Shown here: in pieces, positions 34,683 to 42,059 of the stretch
How positions within the stretch are numbered: the stretch's first letter is position 1
Layout: each line of letters opens with the position of its first letter
Assembly (NCBI GenBank): GCA_022828225.1
Contig: JAJEJG010000013.1
Span: forward strand, 124,001 to 188,000
DNA: 64,000 bases
Source of the DNA: Nitrospirales bacterium
Lineage (GTDB): Bacteria; Nitrospirota; Nitrospiria; Nitrospirales; UBA8639
Direction: 5' to 3'
Made by a program: the position numbers and the translations under genes
The notes under the pieces: model-generated
Seen by the model: the letters and a program-made list of their open reading frames with translations, nothing else
Told to the model about the DNA's origin: nothing
Databases searched by the model: none

Positions 34683-35894
34683 ATGAAAAGAGTCTACAAC
34701 ATCCTAAATTTGTCATCCCGAGGGAAGCGAGGAAACCGCTTCCCCTCCTTCTGTCATCCCCGACCCGATCGGGGATCCAGTGTCTTTTCTTTCATTTCAT
34801 GGCTGGTGATGGGCGTAGCAGTACTATCCGGTCTGTCCCTGGCAGCGGTGGCCACAACTTGGGCCGACGAAGCGGCCGGTGCAGGGACAAAAGAACGGCA
34901 TCTGCGCAACGTCCGGCAACTGACCACGGGCGGCAAAAATGCCGAAGCCTATTTTTCCTTTGACGGGTCGCGCTTGATTTTTCAATCCACCAAAGATCCG
35001 GCCAGCCAAACGCTCGGGGACTGCTATCAGATGTACGTGATGGATTTGGACGGCGGAAACGTTCACCGGGTGAGTACGGGATACGGCGCCGTAACCTGCG
35101 GCTACTTTTTCCCCGGCGGCCGGCGGGTTCTCTATTCCTCGACGCATATGGCTGGCTTGCAATGCCCGCCCAAGCCCAAGCGGGGCCCCAAATATCGGTG
35201 GGCCCTGGAGGATTATGAAATCTATTCCGTGCGTCTGGATGGCCGTGAACTCCATCGTCTCACGTTCTCGCCCGGATACGATGCGGAAGCGACCGTCTCG
35301 CCCAATGGCAAGAACATCGTGTTCACGTCGGTGAGGGAAGGCGATATCGACCTGTATTCGATGAACATCGACGGAACCGGTCTGAGGCGGCTTACCGACG
35401 ACGTGGGCTACGACGGCGGGGCGTTCTACTCCCCGGACAGCAAGCGGATCGTGTACCGGGCGCAGCATCCCAAAACGCCGGAGGAACGTGAAGCCTATCA
35501 GGAGTTACTGGGCCGGAACCTGGTGGAGCCCGGGAACTTGGAACTGTTCGTCATGAACGCCGACGGGTCGGGCAAACAACAGGTGACCGGTAACGGCGCC
35601 TCCAACTTCGCGCCGTATTTCCATCCCGACGGTCACCGGATCATGTTTGCGTCGAGCGGGCGTCCCGCCGCCCAGACAAAAGAGCCTGCCCTGAGCTTGT
35701 CGAAGGGCCGGCCATCGTTTCACCTCTACTTGGTCAACGACGACGGCACGGGCTTGGAACAAATCACCTTTGAAGGCCACTTCAACAGCTTCCCCATGTT
35801 CTCGCCCGACGGCAAACTCCTGGTGTGGGCCTCGGATCGCAACGCCAAAGCAAAAGGCGAATACAACGTGTTCCTCGCCGACTGGGTTCCCTGA
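34683..35894 (+). CDS. TolB-like beta-propeller (PD40/WD40-like repeat) secreted protein
   Basis: The protein contains at least five PD40 blades: AYFSFDGSRLIFQST, YFFPGGRRVLYSSTH, ATVSPNGKNIVFTSVREG, AFYSPDSKRIVYRAQ, PYFHPDGHRIMFASS and PMFSPDGKLLVWASDRN. It ends FLADWVP, like TolB-type propellers of unknown partner. A hydrophobic segment (WLVMGVAVLSGLSLAAVATTWA) is the likely signal peptide, but the codons before it are translated repeat DNA, so the start is ambiguous: ATG 34683, GTG 34806 or ATG 34809. A second repeat encodes EPALSLSKG between blades. It follows the peptidase gene by 15 bases. Confidence 0.82.
   Translation: MKRVYNILNLSSRGKRGNRFPSFCHPRPDRGSSVFSFISWLVMGVAVLSGLSLAAVATTWADEAAGAGTKERHLRNVRQLTTGGKNAEAYFSFDGSRLIFQSTKDPASQTLGDCYQMYVMDLDGGNVHRVSTGYGAVTCGYFFPGGRRVLYSSTHMAGLQCPPKPKRGPKYRWALEDYEIYSVRLDGRELHRLTFSPGYDAEATVSPNGKNIVFTSVREGDIDLYSMNIDGTGLRRLTDDVGYDGGAFYSPDSKRIVYRAQHPKTPEEREAYQELLGRNLVEPGNLELFVMNADGSGKQQVTGNGASNFAPYFHPDGHRIMFASSGRPAAQTKEPALSLSKGRPSFHLYLVNDDGTGLEQITFEGHFNSFPMFSPDGKLLVWASDRNAKAKGEYNVFLADWVP
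34711..34789 (+). repeat. Two dispersed repeats at the 5' end of the TolB-like gene
   Basis: 34711-34734 reads TGTCATCCCGAGGGAAGCGA and continues GGAA, a TGTCATTCTGAGCGAAG-like repeat. 34751-34789 is module B of the palindromic family (CTGTCATCCCCGA, then TCGGGGATCCAGTGTCTTT). They occupy the region where the signal peptide of the next protein should be encoded. Confidence 0.6.
35680..35707 (+). repeat. EPALSLSKG-type repeat inserted in frame inside a CDS
   Basis: The 28-base sequence AAGAGCCTGCCCTGAGCTTG plus TCGAAGGG recurs in inverted orientation at 48595-48623 in non-coding DNA. Inside the propeller gene it adds KEPALSLSKG between two blades without breaking the frame. A related variant lies at 36077-36115. 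Confidence 0.75.
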
Positions 35895-35903
35895 TTGCCA
35901 TTT

Positions 35904-36115
35904 CTGTCGTCCTCGACGCTTGTCCCCGATCCTCGATTACAAACGTCAAGGACAGGCTTTGATCGGGGATCCAGTGTAATTATGGATCCAGTGTCTTTGC
36001 TTTTTGTAGTTGCACCCGCGCCGTCTCATGGTGCCATTTCCCGGCGCCAATGGTTTTGGGTCCTTTTGCCGAAACAAAAGAGCCTGTCCTGAGCGTAGCG
36101 GAGCGAAGTCGAAGG
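35904..36115. repeat. Repeat nest between TolB-like gene and PAP2 gene
   Basis: The 361-base gap 35895-36255 is largely repeats. At 35904-35999 two degenerate module-B copies lie back to back (GATCGGGGATCCAGTGT and GGATCCAGTGTCTTTGC). At 36006-36035 there is an inverted module A (GTAGTTGCACCCGCGCCGTC then TCATGGTGCC). At 36077-36115 lies a variant AGCCTGTCCTGAGCGTAGCG repeat. The remainder up to the GTG at 36256 shows only a short GGGGCCGAAACCCCGC hairpin. Confidence 0.6.
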
Positions 36116-36255
36116 AAGCAGAGCGAAGGAACCTCGTCGTGCGGGGCCGAAACCCCGCATTGCTCCCTTCGTTGTGAGGAAGAACCCCCGCGAATACACT
36201 CATTTTGTGATACCATTCGACACAACGGCGTGTTCAACAAGCAGCGAGCGATCTC

Positions 36256-37263
36256 GTGTCCCGAATCAAAGCCCTCAGCGTGGTTGCCCTCTCCGGCGGC
36301 ATCATTCTCTTCTGTTTGTACCAGGTTTCCGAATTGGATTTTCAGACCGTTTTACTGGTCCGGTCCCTGCACGACCCGTTCGTGTCACGCTTGGCATACC
36401 TCGGCAACCGGCTGGGAGACGGCCTGACGTTGGTGCTCCTGTGCCTCGGGCTGTGGGGCATCGGCTATCTTCGGAAGACCAAGGCGTGGCAACAGGCCGG
36501 GATCGACGGGCTCGTCGCGCATGCCCTGGCCGGACTCGCCGTCCAAATTCTCAAGCACCTCGTCGGACGGCCCCGCCCGCGGTGGACGCATCAGGATGCC
36601 TTTGAATATGGCCCGTCTTGGCAGGGAGGACTTGATGCATTTCCCTCCGGCCATGCCGCGGCGTCCTTTTCCGTGGCAGCGGTGTTGGCGCGCTATTTCC
36701 CTGAGTGGAGGGGGTTATGGTACGGCGGCGCCTTCTTCGTCGGGATGGCCCGGGTGGCGGGCGGTTCCCACTTCCCCACCGACGTGCTGGGCGGGGCGGT
36801 GCTGGGGTTTCTCATCGGCTACGTGTGGGCGCGTGCGCTCAAGGACTGGCGAGAGAACGCGGTGCAAGCGCTGCAGAAGACTCTCCCGTTGATGATCGGC
36901 GGGTGCGCGATGTTCTGGGTTACCTTCAGTCAGCCTGCCTCCGGTGGATTGACGGATGCCCTGTTCTGGACCGGGCTGCTGTTGTTGATCGCGGGACTCG
37001 GCGTCCGGTGGATCGTGGCCTGGCAGGGTGATGGGAACGCCCGGCGAACGTTAGGCGCCAACGTCATGATCGCGCTGGGCCTGGCGGCTGGCACCCAAGC
37101 GTCGTGGGTCATCGTCGTGGCCCTGTTGGCCTGTATCGCCTGGTGGTTGAACCATCAACCGGAATCAGGGGCGCCCCAATGTTTCCTGCGCGAGGCATGC
37201 CTCACGAGCGCGTTGGTCATCGTCCTGGTAACGTTACAGGGTCTCCATGGCTTGGTGCCGTAG
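36256..37263 (+). CDS. PAP2-superfamily membrane phosphatase
   Basis: A 335-residue polytopic membrane protein with the three PAP2 motifs: KHLVGRPRPRW (K-x6-RP), PSGHAAASF (PSGH) and ARVAGGSHFPTDVLGG (SR-x5-H-x3-D form with Arg, His and Asp). Members dephosphorylate lipid phosphates such as undecaprenyl pyrophosphate or lipid A at the outer face of the membrane. The C-terminal third adds four or more further hydrophobic helices without motifs. The start is GTG 36256 (MSRIKALSVVALSGG). The convergent neighbour is a lipid-linked sugar transferase, consistent with an envelope-lipid role. Confidence 0.88.
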   Translation: MSRIKALSVVALSGGIILFCLYQVSELDFQTVLLVRSLHDPFVSRLAYLGNRLGDGLTLVLLCLGLWGIGYLRKTKAWQQAGIDGLVAHALAGLAVQILKHLVGRPRPRWTHQDAFEYGPSWQGGLDAFPSGHAAASFSVAAVLARYFPEWRGLWYGGAFFVGMARVAGGSHFPTDVLGGAVLGFLIGYVWARALKDWRENAVQALQKTLPLMIGGCAMFWVTFSQPASGGLTDALFWTGLLLLIAGLGVRWIVAWQGDGNARRTLGANVMIALGLAAGTQASWVIVVALLACIAWWLNHQPESGAPQCFLREACLTSALVIVLVTLQGLHGLVP

Positions 37264-37300
37264 GCGACGGCCCCTGTGCCGTCCCTCCAGGCTTTCCTTT

Positions 37301-37417
37301 CCCCTCCTTTGTAAGGAGGGGCGAAGGGGAGGTAGAGGCTATGACCAGGGCGGCATCCCATCGTGCTCCATGGACGGTTGGCTCTACCCCTCCAATCCTC
37401 CCCTTACAAAGGGGAGG
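37301..37417. repeat. Inverted pair of CCCCTCCTTTGTAAGGAGGGG repeats
   Basis: The first copy (37301-37337) has the hairpin CCCCTCCTT-TGT-AAGGAGGGG's arms and a GAAGGGGAGGTAGAG tail. The second (37382-37417) is its mirror (CTCTACCCCTCC, then CCCCTTACAAAGGGG). A third copy is at 44401. The pair fills most of the convergent gap 37264-37492 between the PAP2 and glycosyltransferase genes and can act as terminator for both strands. Confidence 0.65.
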
Positions 37418-37492
37418 AACAAGATAACCCATCTTTACTGGTTCCAGGCTATGGTGGCCAGCCTCAAATGCCATCAACGAATGAGTGAATGT

Positions 37493-39208
37493 TTACGATT
37501 TCGGAGCGCCTCCTACCATCGGGTCACGAGACAGGAGCAGAAAACCGAATCGCTGGAGAATCGGCGTAAAAGAGTCGACGGGGTGAGGCAGGTTCTCACG
37601 AAGGTTGGCCGGCAGGATGACCATGACCCGGCCGTCCTTTTTCAGATGCGGAAAAAACTTCTTATGCTCGCCGGGATTGATGAACTGCACTTTGTGTCTG
37701 GCATAGAACGTTAGCGACGGCAGCTTGCGTCCGTAGTGAATGAGCGTGTCTTCAGGACCGAGGTTGAATCCGGCGATCGTTGCCAATTCCTGGGGCGGGT
37801 TCACGAAGTATTTCCCAAAGCGCGGCAAGGCAAACAGGATCACGACAAGAAGAAACAGTCCCATCATCCCCGACAACACCCAAAACGCCTGCGGCCGGCG
37901 GGCTTCCTCACGAACCAGGTGACGAAAGATCGCCACTCCCAAGAAGACGAGGACGCCCAACACGATAGGCGCGACGCCCACGCCGATCTTTGCAGCGGCC
38001 GGAAAGTCTACGGCGATCCGGTCTCTCACGTTGGCATAGATGAGCGGCATGGAACCCAGCGCGATGCTGAACACGTACCCGGTCACGAGGACAATGCGCC
38101 TCGAGACAATGAGGCCGGCGGGCCAAGCGTTTTTCAGGAAACGGGACCAAAGCACGGCCACCAGCAGGGCAGCCGGCGGATACAAGGGCAGGACGTAGTG
38201 GGGAAGCCGGGTCGCGGAGATGGTGAAAAAGAGAAAAATCCCGGAAACCCACAGGGCGCAGAACAGCAACAGGCCTTCTTCTCCTCGCGGGTCCGTCGTG
38301 CCCGTCCGAAACGACTTCCACTCTTTCAACGATTGCCAGAGGGCGGCCGGGAGCAACCCGCTCCACGGGAAAAATCCGAGCAGGAGAACGGGGACATAAA
38401 ACAGAAGCGTGCCGCCGTGCCCCTCCATGGGATTCGCGAACCGTCCGGTGGTATTGGCTTGGGCCGCGGCGGCATAGTCCGCGCCGTGGATGGAAAGCAT
38501 GGCGAGATACCAGGGTGCGGCAATGAGTACGCAGAGGGTCCAGCCGAGCAGCGGCCTGCCTTCCGCGAAATAGCGTTTCCATTGCCGGGTGAGCGTCAGG
38601 TACGGGACGACGCCCAACAAGGGGATGAGAATGCCCACCGGTCCTTTGGCCAGCGTGCCCAGCGCCATGCCAAGATAGAACACCCACAGGAACCGCGGGT
38701 TTCGGTTCGAATCGCAAAAGCCCAACCAGAAGCCGTAGGCGGCCAGCGTGGTGAAGAACACCAGGGCCGGGTCGGTCAGGACCATACGGTGAATGCCCAC
38801 GAATTCCACGTTCAGCAGGAGAACGAGCGAACCGCAAAACGCGAGCGCCGGTCCCAAGAGGCGATGCAGAAAGAGGTACTGCAAAACGAGTAGCGCAAGT
38901 CCGAATGCCGCGGACTGCAGCCGGGCCGTGAAGTCGTTTACGCCGAACAGGGTATAGATGCCGGCGGTGAGCCAATACGTTCCCGCGGGTTTGGCGTACC
39001 GCGGTTCATAGTTGAGCGTGGGAGAAATCCAATCCCCGGTTTCGAGCATTTCACGAGCGGCGCCGGCATTGCTGCCTTCGTCGCGATCTGTCAGTCCTAC
39101 GTCTCCCAGTCCGAGCAGGAGCAGCAGGCACCCGCAGATGAGCAGAAACGCCAGGTGAAGGGTGCGCGTGGAAAACGGCTGTGGCTCCACCGCGGCGGGA
39201 TCAGTCAC
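37493..39208 (-). CDS. Glycosyltransferase family 39 / ArnT-like membrane protein
   Basis: A 571-residue integral membrane protein of the PMT_2/ArnT type. About eleven to thirteen hydrophobic helices follow a conserved N-terminal loop LTDRDEGSNAGAAREMLETGDW with the acidic pair used for polyprenyl-phosphate-sugar recognition, then NYEPRYAKP. Such enzymes move a sugar from undecaprenyl phosphate to lipid A or another envelope acceptor on the periplasmic side. It overlaps the LAB_N gene upstream by eight bases. With the GT2 gene at 40319 it forms the usual donor-synthesis/transfer set. Confidence 0.9.
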   Translation of the reverse strand: MTDPAAVEPQPFSTRTLHLAFLLICGCLLLLLGLGDVGLTDRDEGSNAGAAREMLETGDWISPTLNYEPRYAKPAGTYWLTAGIYTLFGVNDFTARLQSAAFGLALLVLQYLFLHRLLGPALAFCGSLVLLLNVEFVGIHRMVLTDPALVFFTTLAAYGFWLGFCDSNRNPRFLWVFYLGMALGTLAKGPVGILIPLLGVVPYLTLTRQWKRYFAEGRPLLGWTLCVLIAAPWYLAMLSIHGADYAAAAQANTTGRFANPMEGHGGTLLFYVPVLLLGFFPWSGLLPAALWQSLKEWKSFRTGTTDPRGEEGLLLFCALWVSGIFLFFTISATRLPHYVLPLYPPAALLVAVLWSRFLKNAWPAGLIVSRRIVLVTGYVFSIALGSMPLIYANVRDRIAVDFPAAAKIGVGVAPIVLGVLVFLGVAIFRHLVREEARRPQAFWVLSGMMGLFLLVVILFALPRFGKYFVNPPQELATIAGFNLGPEDTLIHYGRKLPSLTFYARHKVQFINPGEHKKFFPHLKKDGRVMVILPANLRENLPHPVDSFTPILQRFGFLLLSRDPMVGGAPKS

Positions 39209-39524
39209 GGGTCGCGCGCTTTCGCTGCTTATGGATCAGCATCAGATTCCGCAAGTAGACCAACGTGCCGGTTCCCTGTCCGATAATGAACACCGGGTCG
39301 TGGCGATGGATGGCATACGACAGGACGATCAGGCTGCCGGACAGGCTCATGTACCAAAACGCCACCGGAATTTGGCTCTCCGCTTTGCGTTCCGACGCGA
39401 TCCACTGGACCAGCCAACGGGAAAAGAACAGGGCCTGCCCGAAGAACCCGATGCCCAGCCAGATGCCTTCCACGGTTGTCAGGTTGGCGAAGTAGGCGCT
39501 GATTTCGGAAAGAAGTCCGCTCAT
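39201..39524 (-). CDS. Lipid A biosynthesis N-terminal domain (LAB_N) membrane protein
   Basis: A 107-residue protein with three hydrophobic helices and the LAB_N pattern: GIGFFGQALFFSRWLVQWIASERKAES, then PVAFWYMSLSGSLIVLSYAIHRHDPVFIIGQ. Stand-alone LAB_N proteins accompany GT2 and GT39 genes in many Gram-negative genomes and are assumed to act in lipid A or lipid-linked sugar modification, perhaps as a flippase-like helper. It overlaps the next gene by eight bases and lies downstream of the higBA pair. Confidence 0.9.
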   Translation of the reverse strand: MSGLLSEISAYFANLTTVEGIWLGIGFFGQALFFSRWLVQWIASERKAESQIPVAFWYMSLSGSLIVLSYAIHRHDPVFIIGQGTGTLVYLRNLMLIHKQRKRATRD

Positions 39525-39649
39525 CGATCAAGACAAGGGGTGAAAGGATGCGAGGCGTTCGTTTCCTGCATTCGTCCGCGTGTTGTCGAATGGAATGACG
39601 GGTTGGAAGGGGTCAATTCAGTATTGCGATCTTGATGTAGTCCGGCGGA

Positions 39650-39919
39650 TCAAGCCACCTTCACGCGCGCTTCCCACAAATCATATTCCGCCTGCATACG
39701 GACCCACATCTCCGCACTGGTGCCGAGTGCGGACTCAAGGGCTATGGCAAAGGTAGGAGAAATGCCTCGCCTGCCGTTTACGATCTCGTTGATCTTTCCG
39801 GGTGAGCACCCACAGCGTTTGGCCAGACGGGTCTGGTTGAGGCCCATTTCTGCCATATATATTTCAGCCAGCACCTTGCCGGGATGGAGCGGCAGTGGAT
39901 TGGAAATCACCATGATCAC
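39650..39919 (-). CDS. higA: HigA-type antitoxin
   Basis: An 89-residue XRE-family helix-turn-helix protein: PLHPGKVLAEIYMAEMGLNQTRLAKRCGCSPGKINEIVNGRRGISPTFAIALESALGTSAEMWVRMQ. This is the typical HigA/VapI architecture. HigA neutralises HigB and represses the operon by binding a palindrome in its promoter; a perfect one lies at 40231-40249. It overlaps the higB stop by four bases. Confidence 0.92.
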   Translation of the reverse strand: MIMVISNPLPLHPGKVLAEIYMAEMGLNQTRLAKRCGCSPGKINEIVNGRRGISPTFAIALESALGTSAEMWVRMQAEYDLWEARVKVA

Positions 39920-40209
39920 CGATGGTAGTTGTTGATCTTTACTTCCGAAAATTCGCCGTCTTTAAACTTGAATGTAATGCACCATGGCAATTTGATGGTG
40001 ATGCTCCAGTATCCTCTCATGTCGCCTGATAACTTGTGCAACCTGATATTGGGTGGTTCACCTTCAATACGTAAATCGTCAAGCGTTGACGTTGCGTGCA
40101 TGATAGTCAGAAGGGCCTTTGCCCGCACCCAAAGATCTCTGGGAATGCTTTTGGATTCATTGGTTTGCCAAATGTCTTTGGCAATCTTCCCTTGAAAACC
40201 GACAATCAT
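39916..40209 (-). CDS. higB: HigB-type mRNA interferase toxin
   Basis: A 97-residue RelE/HigB-superfamily toxin, which cleaves mRNA on the ribosome. Family features are DIWQTNESKSIPRDL near the start, then RIEGEPPNIRLHKLSGDMRGYWSI, LPWCITFKFKDGEFSEVKINNYH at the end. The toxin gene precedes the antitoxin gene, as in the host-inhibition-of-growth systems. The product looks intact. The pair lies between GT2 and LAB_N genes in the same orientation, suggesting insertion into an envelope operon. Confidence 0.92.
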   Translation of the reverse strand: MIVGFQGKIAKDIWQTNESKSIPRDLWVRAKALLTIMHATSTLDDLRIEGEPPNIRLHKLSGDMRGYWSITIKLPWCITFKFKDGEFSEVKINNYHR

Positions 40210-40230
40210 GCAGCAAGTTTGGTGTCTATC

Positions 40231-40249
40231 ACACTATCCAAGATAGTGT
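40231..40249 (-). promoter_or_regulatory. Probable HigA operator overlapping the higBA promoter
   Basis: ACACTATC-CAA-GATAGTGT is a perfect 8-bp inverted repeat 22 bases before the higB ATG. On the minus strand TTACAC and TAGACA spaced by 17 bases overlap it and may be the promoter, so HigA binding would block transcription. Confidence 0.7.
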
Positions 40250-40318
40250 AATAGGTCGCCATAGGTAATGCAAGCTGCCGTTTCTTTCCGAAGACCCCAA
40301 TGCTCGGAGAAGAGAAGG

Positions 40319-41092
40319 TTATTTCTGATGCTGCGCCGGCGCGTCGGAAGAATCGACCGGTTCATTGACGACGGTGTAGTGAAAACAGCGCTTTTGCATC
40401 CATCGGACGGCCACGAGATCGTACAGGCCGGCGAAGAGGCGATTCCCGACTCCGTATTTGGAACGCCCATGGGCTCGCGGGAAATGTTGAACGGGCACTT
40501 CGGTCACGGAGAACCCGTGCATCTTGGCGAGCGCGGGGAAAAACCGGTGCATGTTGCGGAACAGGGGAATGCGTTCGACGACCGTGCGCCGGAAGATTTT
40601 CAAGGAACAGCCGGAATCGTGAATGCCGTCGCGGAGGACGGTGTTGCGGATCAGGTACGCCAGTCGCGACGAGAGACGCCGGACCAACGTGTCGAGCCGC
40701 TGCCGGCGACGTCCGCACACGAGGTCGTACTCCGTGATCAACGGCAGCAGAAGGGCGATATCCGCGGGATCATATTGCAGGTCGCCGTCCAGCGTGGCAA
40801 TCAATTCCCCGCGGGCATGGCGAAAGCCCGCGGCGAAGGCCGCGGTTTGCCCGTGGTTCCGGTCAAAATGGAGGACCCGGACTTCAGGGGTCTGTTTGCC
40901 GATCTCATCCAGCAAAGCGGAACTGCCGTCCGTGCTGCCGTCATCCACGTACACGATTTCGAACGGCGCTTCATGCGACTGTTCCAGACTGCCGAGGACT
41001 TTCGTCAATTGAGCGGTCAACGGCTGAAGGTTGTCCCGCTCATCCTTGATGGGGATCACCATGGAGAGCCAGGGTGGTGGAGGGTGCGTCAT
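40319..41092 (-). CDS. Family 2 glycosyltransferase (polyprenyl-phosphate sugar synthase-like)
   Basis: A 257-residue GT-A fold enzyme of the dolichol-phosphate-mannose synthase/ArnC type: LSMVIPIKDERDNL at the start, EIVYVDDGSTDGS with the nucleotide-binding DDG, TLDGDLQYDPADI (DxD-like metal site) and GCSLKIFRR plus HFPRAHGRSKYG. No C-terminal membrane helices are visible. It would charge undecaprenyl phosphate with a sugar for the GT39 enzyme at 37493. It has its own promoter at 41166-41194. Confidence 0.9.
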   Translation of the reverse strand: MTHPPPPWLSMVIPIKDERDNLQPLTAQLTKVLGSLEQSHEAPFEIVYVDDGSTDGSSALLDEIGKQTPEVRVLHFDRNHGQTAAFAAGFRHARGELIATLDGDLQYDPADIALLLPLITEYDLVCGRRRQRLDTLVRRLSSRLAYLIRNTVLRDGIHDSGCSLKIFRRTVVERIPLFRNMHRFFPALAKMHGFSVTEVPVQHFPRAHGRSKYGVGNRLFAGLYDLVAVRWMQKRCFHYTVVNEPVDSSDAPAQHQK

Positions 41093-41165
41093 GCGCGGAG
41101 GTTCACGTGCGGGGCATCAACGGGAGGCAAAATGGGAGGGACGTCGTTCACGAGGTTCGGCGGTT

Positions 41166-41194
41166 ATTCTACGCATCGCCCGTAAACGGGTCAA
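41166..41194 (-). promoter_or_regulatory. Promoter of the GT2 gene (minus strand)
   Basis: Read on minus: TTGACC (41194-41189), a 17-base spacer and TAGAAT (41171-41166). It leaves a leader of about 65 bases before the ATG at 41092. Confidence 0.65.
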
Positions 41195-41198
41195 ACCA

Positions 41199-41217
41199 AT
41201 GTACTCGTTCAGTACAT
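41199..41217. promoter_or_regulatory. Palindrome ATGTACT-N5-AGTACAT upstream of the GT2 promoter
   Basis: A perfect 7-bp inverted repeat begins four bases upstream of the GT2 -35 box. Its size and position suit a dimeric regulator (for instance of the TetR or LysR kind), but no regulator gene is adjacent. The rest of the gap 41218-41295 shows nothing. Confidence 0.4.
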
Positions 41218-41295
41218 ATGAAACAGACTCCAACCCTGTACCACTATTCCCATCCACGCCCTCTTTGTACGCGCGCCATTCCACGAATCCCCCCC

Positions 41296-41916
41296 TCAGG
41301 CTTTCGGCGTTACCGTGAAACGCAGGGTGCCCATGCGCGTGATTTCATTGGCCTCGTGCCCCACGAAGATGTCAATGCGGTACTGCCCCGGAGTCCAGCC
41401 GGCCTGCGACGGTGGGAAAAACTTGAGATACCCGCTTTCATCCTCCAAGGCCAGGTAGGCGCTTTCTTCGTCGGAGAAAGTTTTTCCGGACGATCCCGGG
41501 ACGTTTTCCGGAAACAGGCGTCCGATGATTTCATACGCGCTGTAGTGTTTGAACACGCGAAACACGACGTGGATCGCCAGCGCATCGGCTGAAAATTCTT
41601 TGGTAGGACGGATGGGATAATAGCGGTGGCCTCGACGGAGATCCAGGTCTTCTTCAAAGCTTTCCGCCAGGGTGATGTGACGTAACAATCCGCCCGGAGC
41701 CGCGTCGGTAAAATCGGACAGGTCTAAGGTGGGGTTTTTGTAGTAGTCCATCGGCTCGGAAGTCATGTCCTCCGGAGCAGTGGGCATGGTGTCGAACTGG
41801 GAAAAGCCGTGTTGAAGATCGTCGGGGCTGAAAGGCGCCGGTACTGTGTCCTGCGCCCAACCCGGGCTCGAACAGCACAGGAAAAACAGGATGAAGACGA
41901 GATGGGAGATACGCAT
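41296..41916 (-). CDS. Secreted protein of unknown function
   Basis: From ATG 41916 the product has about 206 residues. It has a signal peptide (MRISHLVFILFFLCCSSPGWAQ) and a mature region with LRRGHRYYPIRPTKEFSADALAIHVVFRVFKHYSAYEIIGRLFPENV. It ends in a beta-rich segment (GYLKFFPPSQAGWTPGQYRIDIFVG...LRFTVTPKA) that looks like an immunoglobulin-like fold. Such C-terminal domains occur in envelope proteins that bind or present ligands, but no family is assigned. A longer start at 41967 would read through the 28-bp palindrome and is unlikely. Confidence 0.78.
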   Translation of the reverse strand: MRISHLVFILFFLCCSSPGWAQDTVPAPFSPDDLQHGFSQFDTMPTAPEDMTSEPMDYYKNPTLDLSDFTDAAPGGLLRHITLAESFEEDLDLRRGHRYYPIRPTKEFSADALAIHVVFRVFKHYSAYEIIGRLFPENVPGSSGKTFSDEESAYLALEDESGYLKFFPPSQAGWTPGQYRIDIFVGHEANEITRMGTLRFTVTPKA

Positions 41917-41926
41917 GCGGCAGACT

Positions 41927-41954
41927 GTAGGGAACAACGATCGTTGTTCCCTAC
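41927..41954. promoter_or_regulatory. Perfect 28-bp palindrome in a divergent promoter region
   Basis: GTAGGGAACAACGA (41927-41940) is followed without a spacer by its exact reverse complement, TCGTTGTTCCCTAC (41941-41954). It lies 11 bases before the start of the minus-strand secreted gene and about 100 bases before the plus-strand methyltransferase. Either a shared operator or a REP-like element; as RNA it would form a hairpin with almost no loop. Confidence 0.55.
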
Positions 41955-42059
41955 TATAGCAGGCCAAGGCATTGCCTTGCGAGGCGAAAAACGCCTTTGT
42001 TAGAATCGCTTTCCTTTCGGAAGGTCCTGATTCTTGAACAATTGAAGTTGGGTGATCAA

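Noticed and set aside
37736-38893. 385-codon plus-strand frame opposite the GT39 gene
   Set aside because: The composition (Gln/Arg/Gly/Glu-rich, no hydrophobic core) is typical of the reverse of a membrane protein gene; the minus-strand gene has clear family motifs.
39650-40249. Prophage or integrative element around higBA
   Set aside because: No integrase, att-like direct repeats or phage genes; only the two-gene module is foreign to the operon.
40268-41185. 305-codon plus-strand frame opposite the GT2 gene
   Set aside because: Antisense of a motif-complete glycosyltransferase with its own promoter; no domain or ribosome-binding site.
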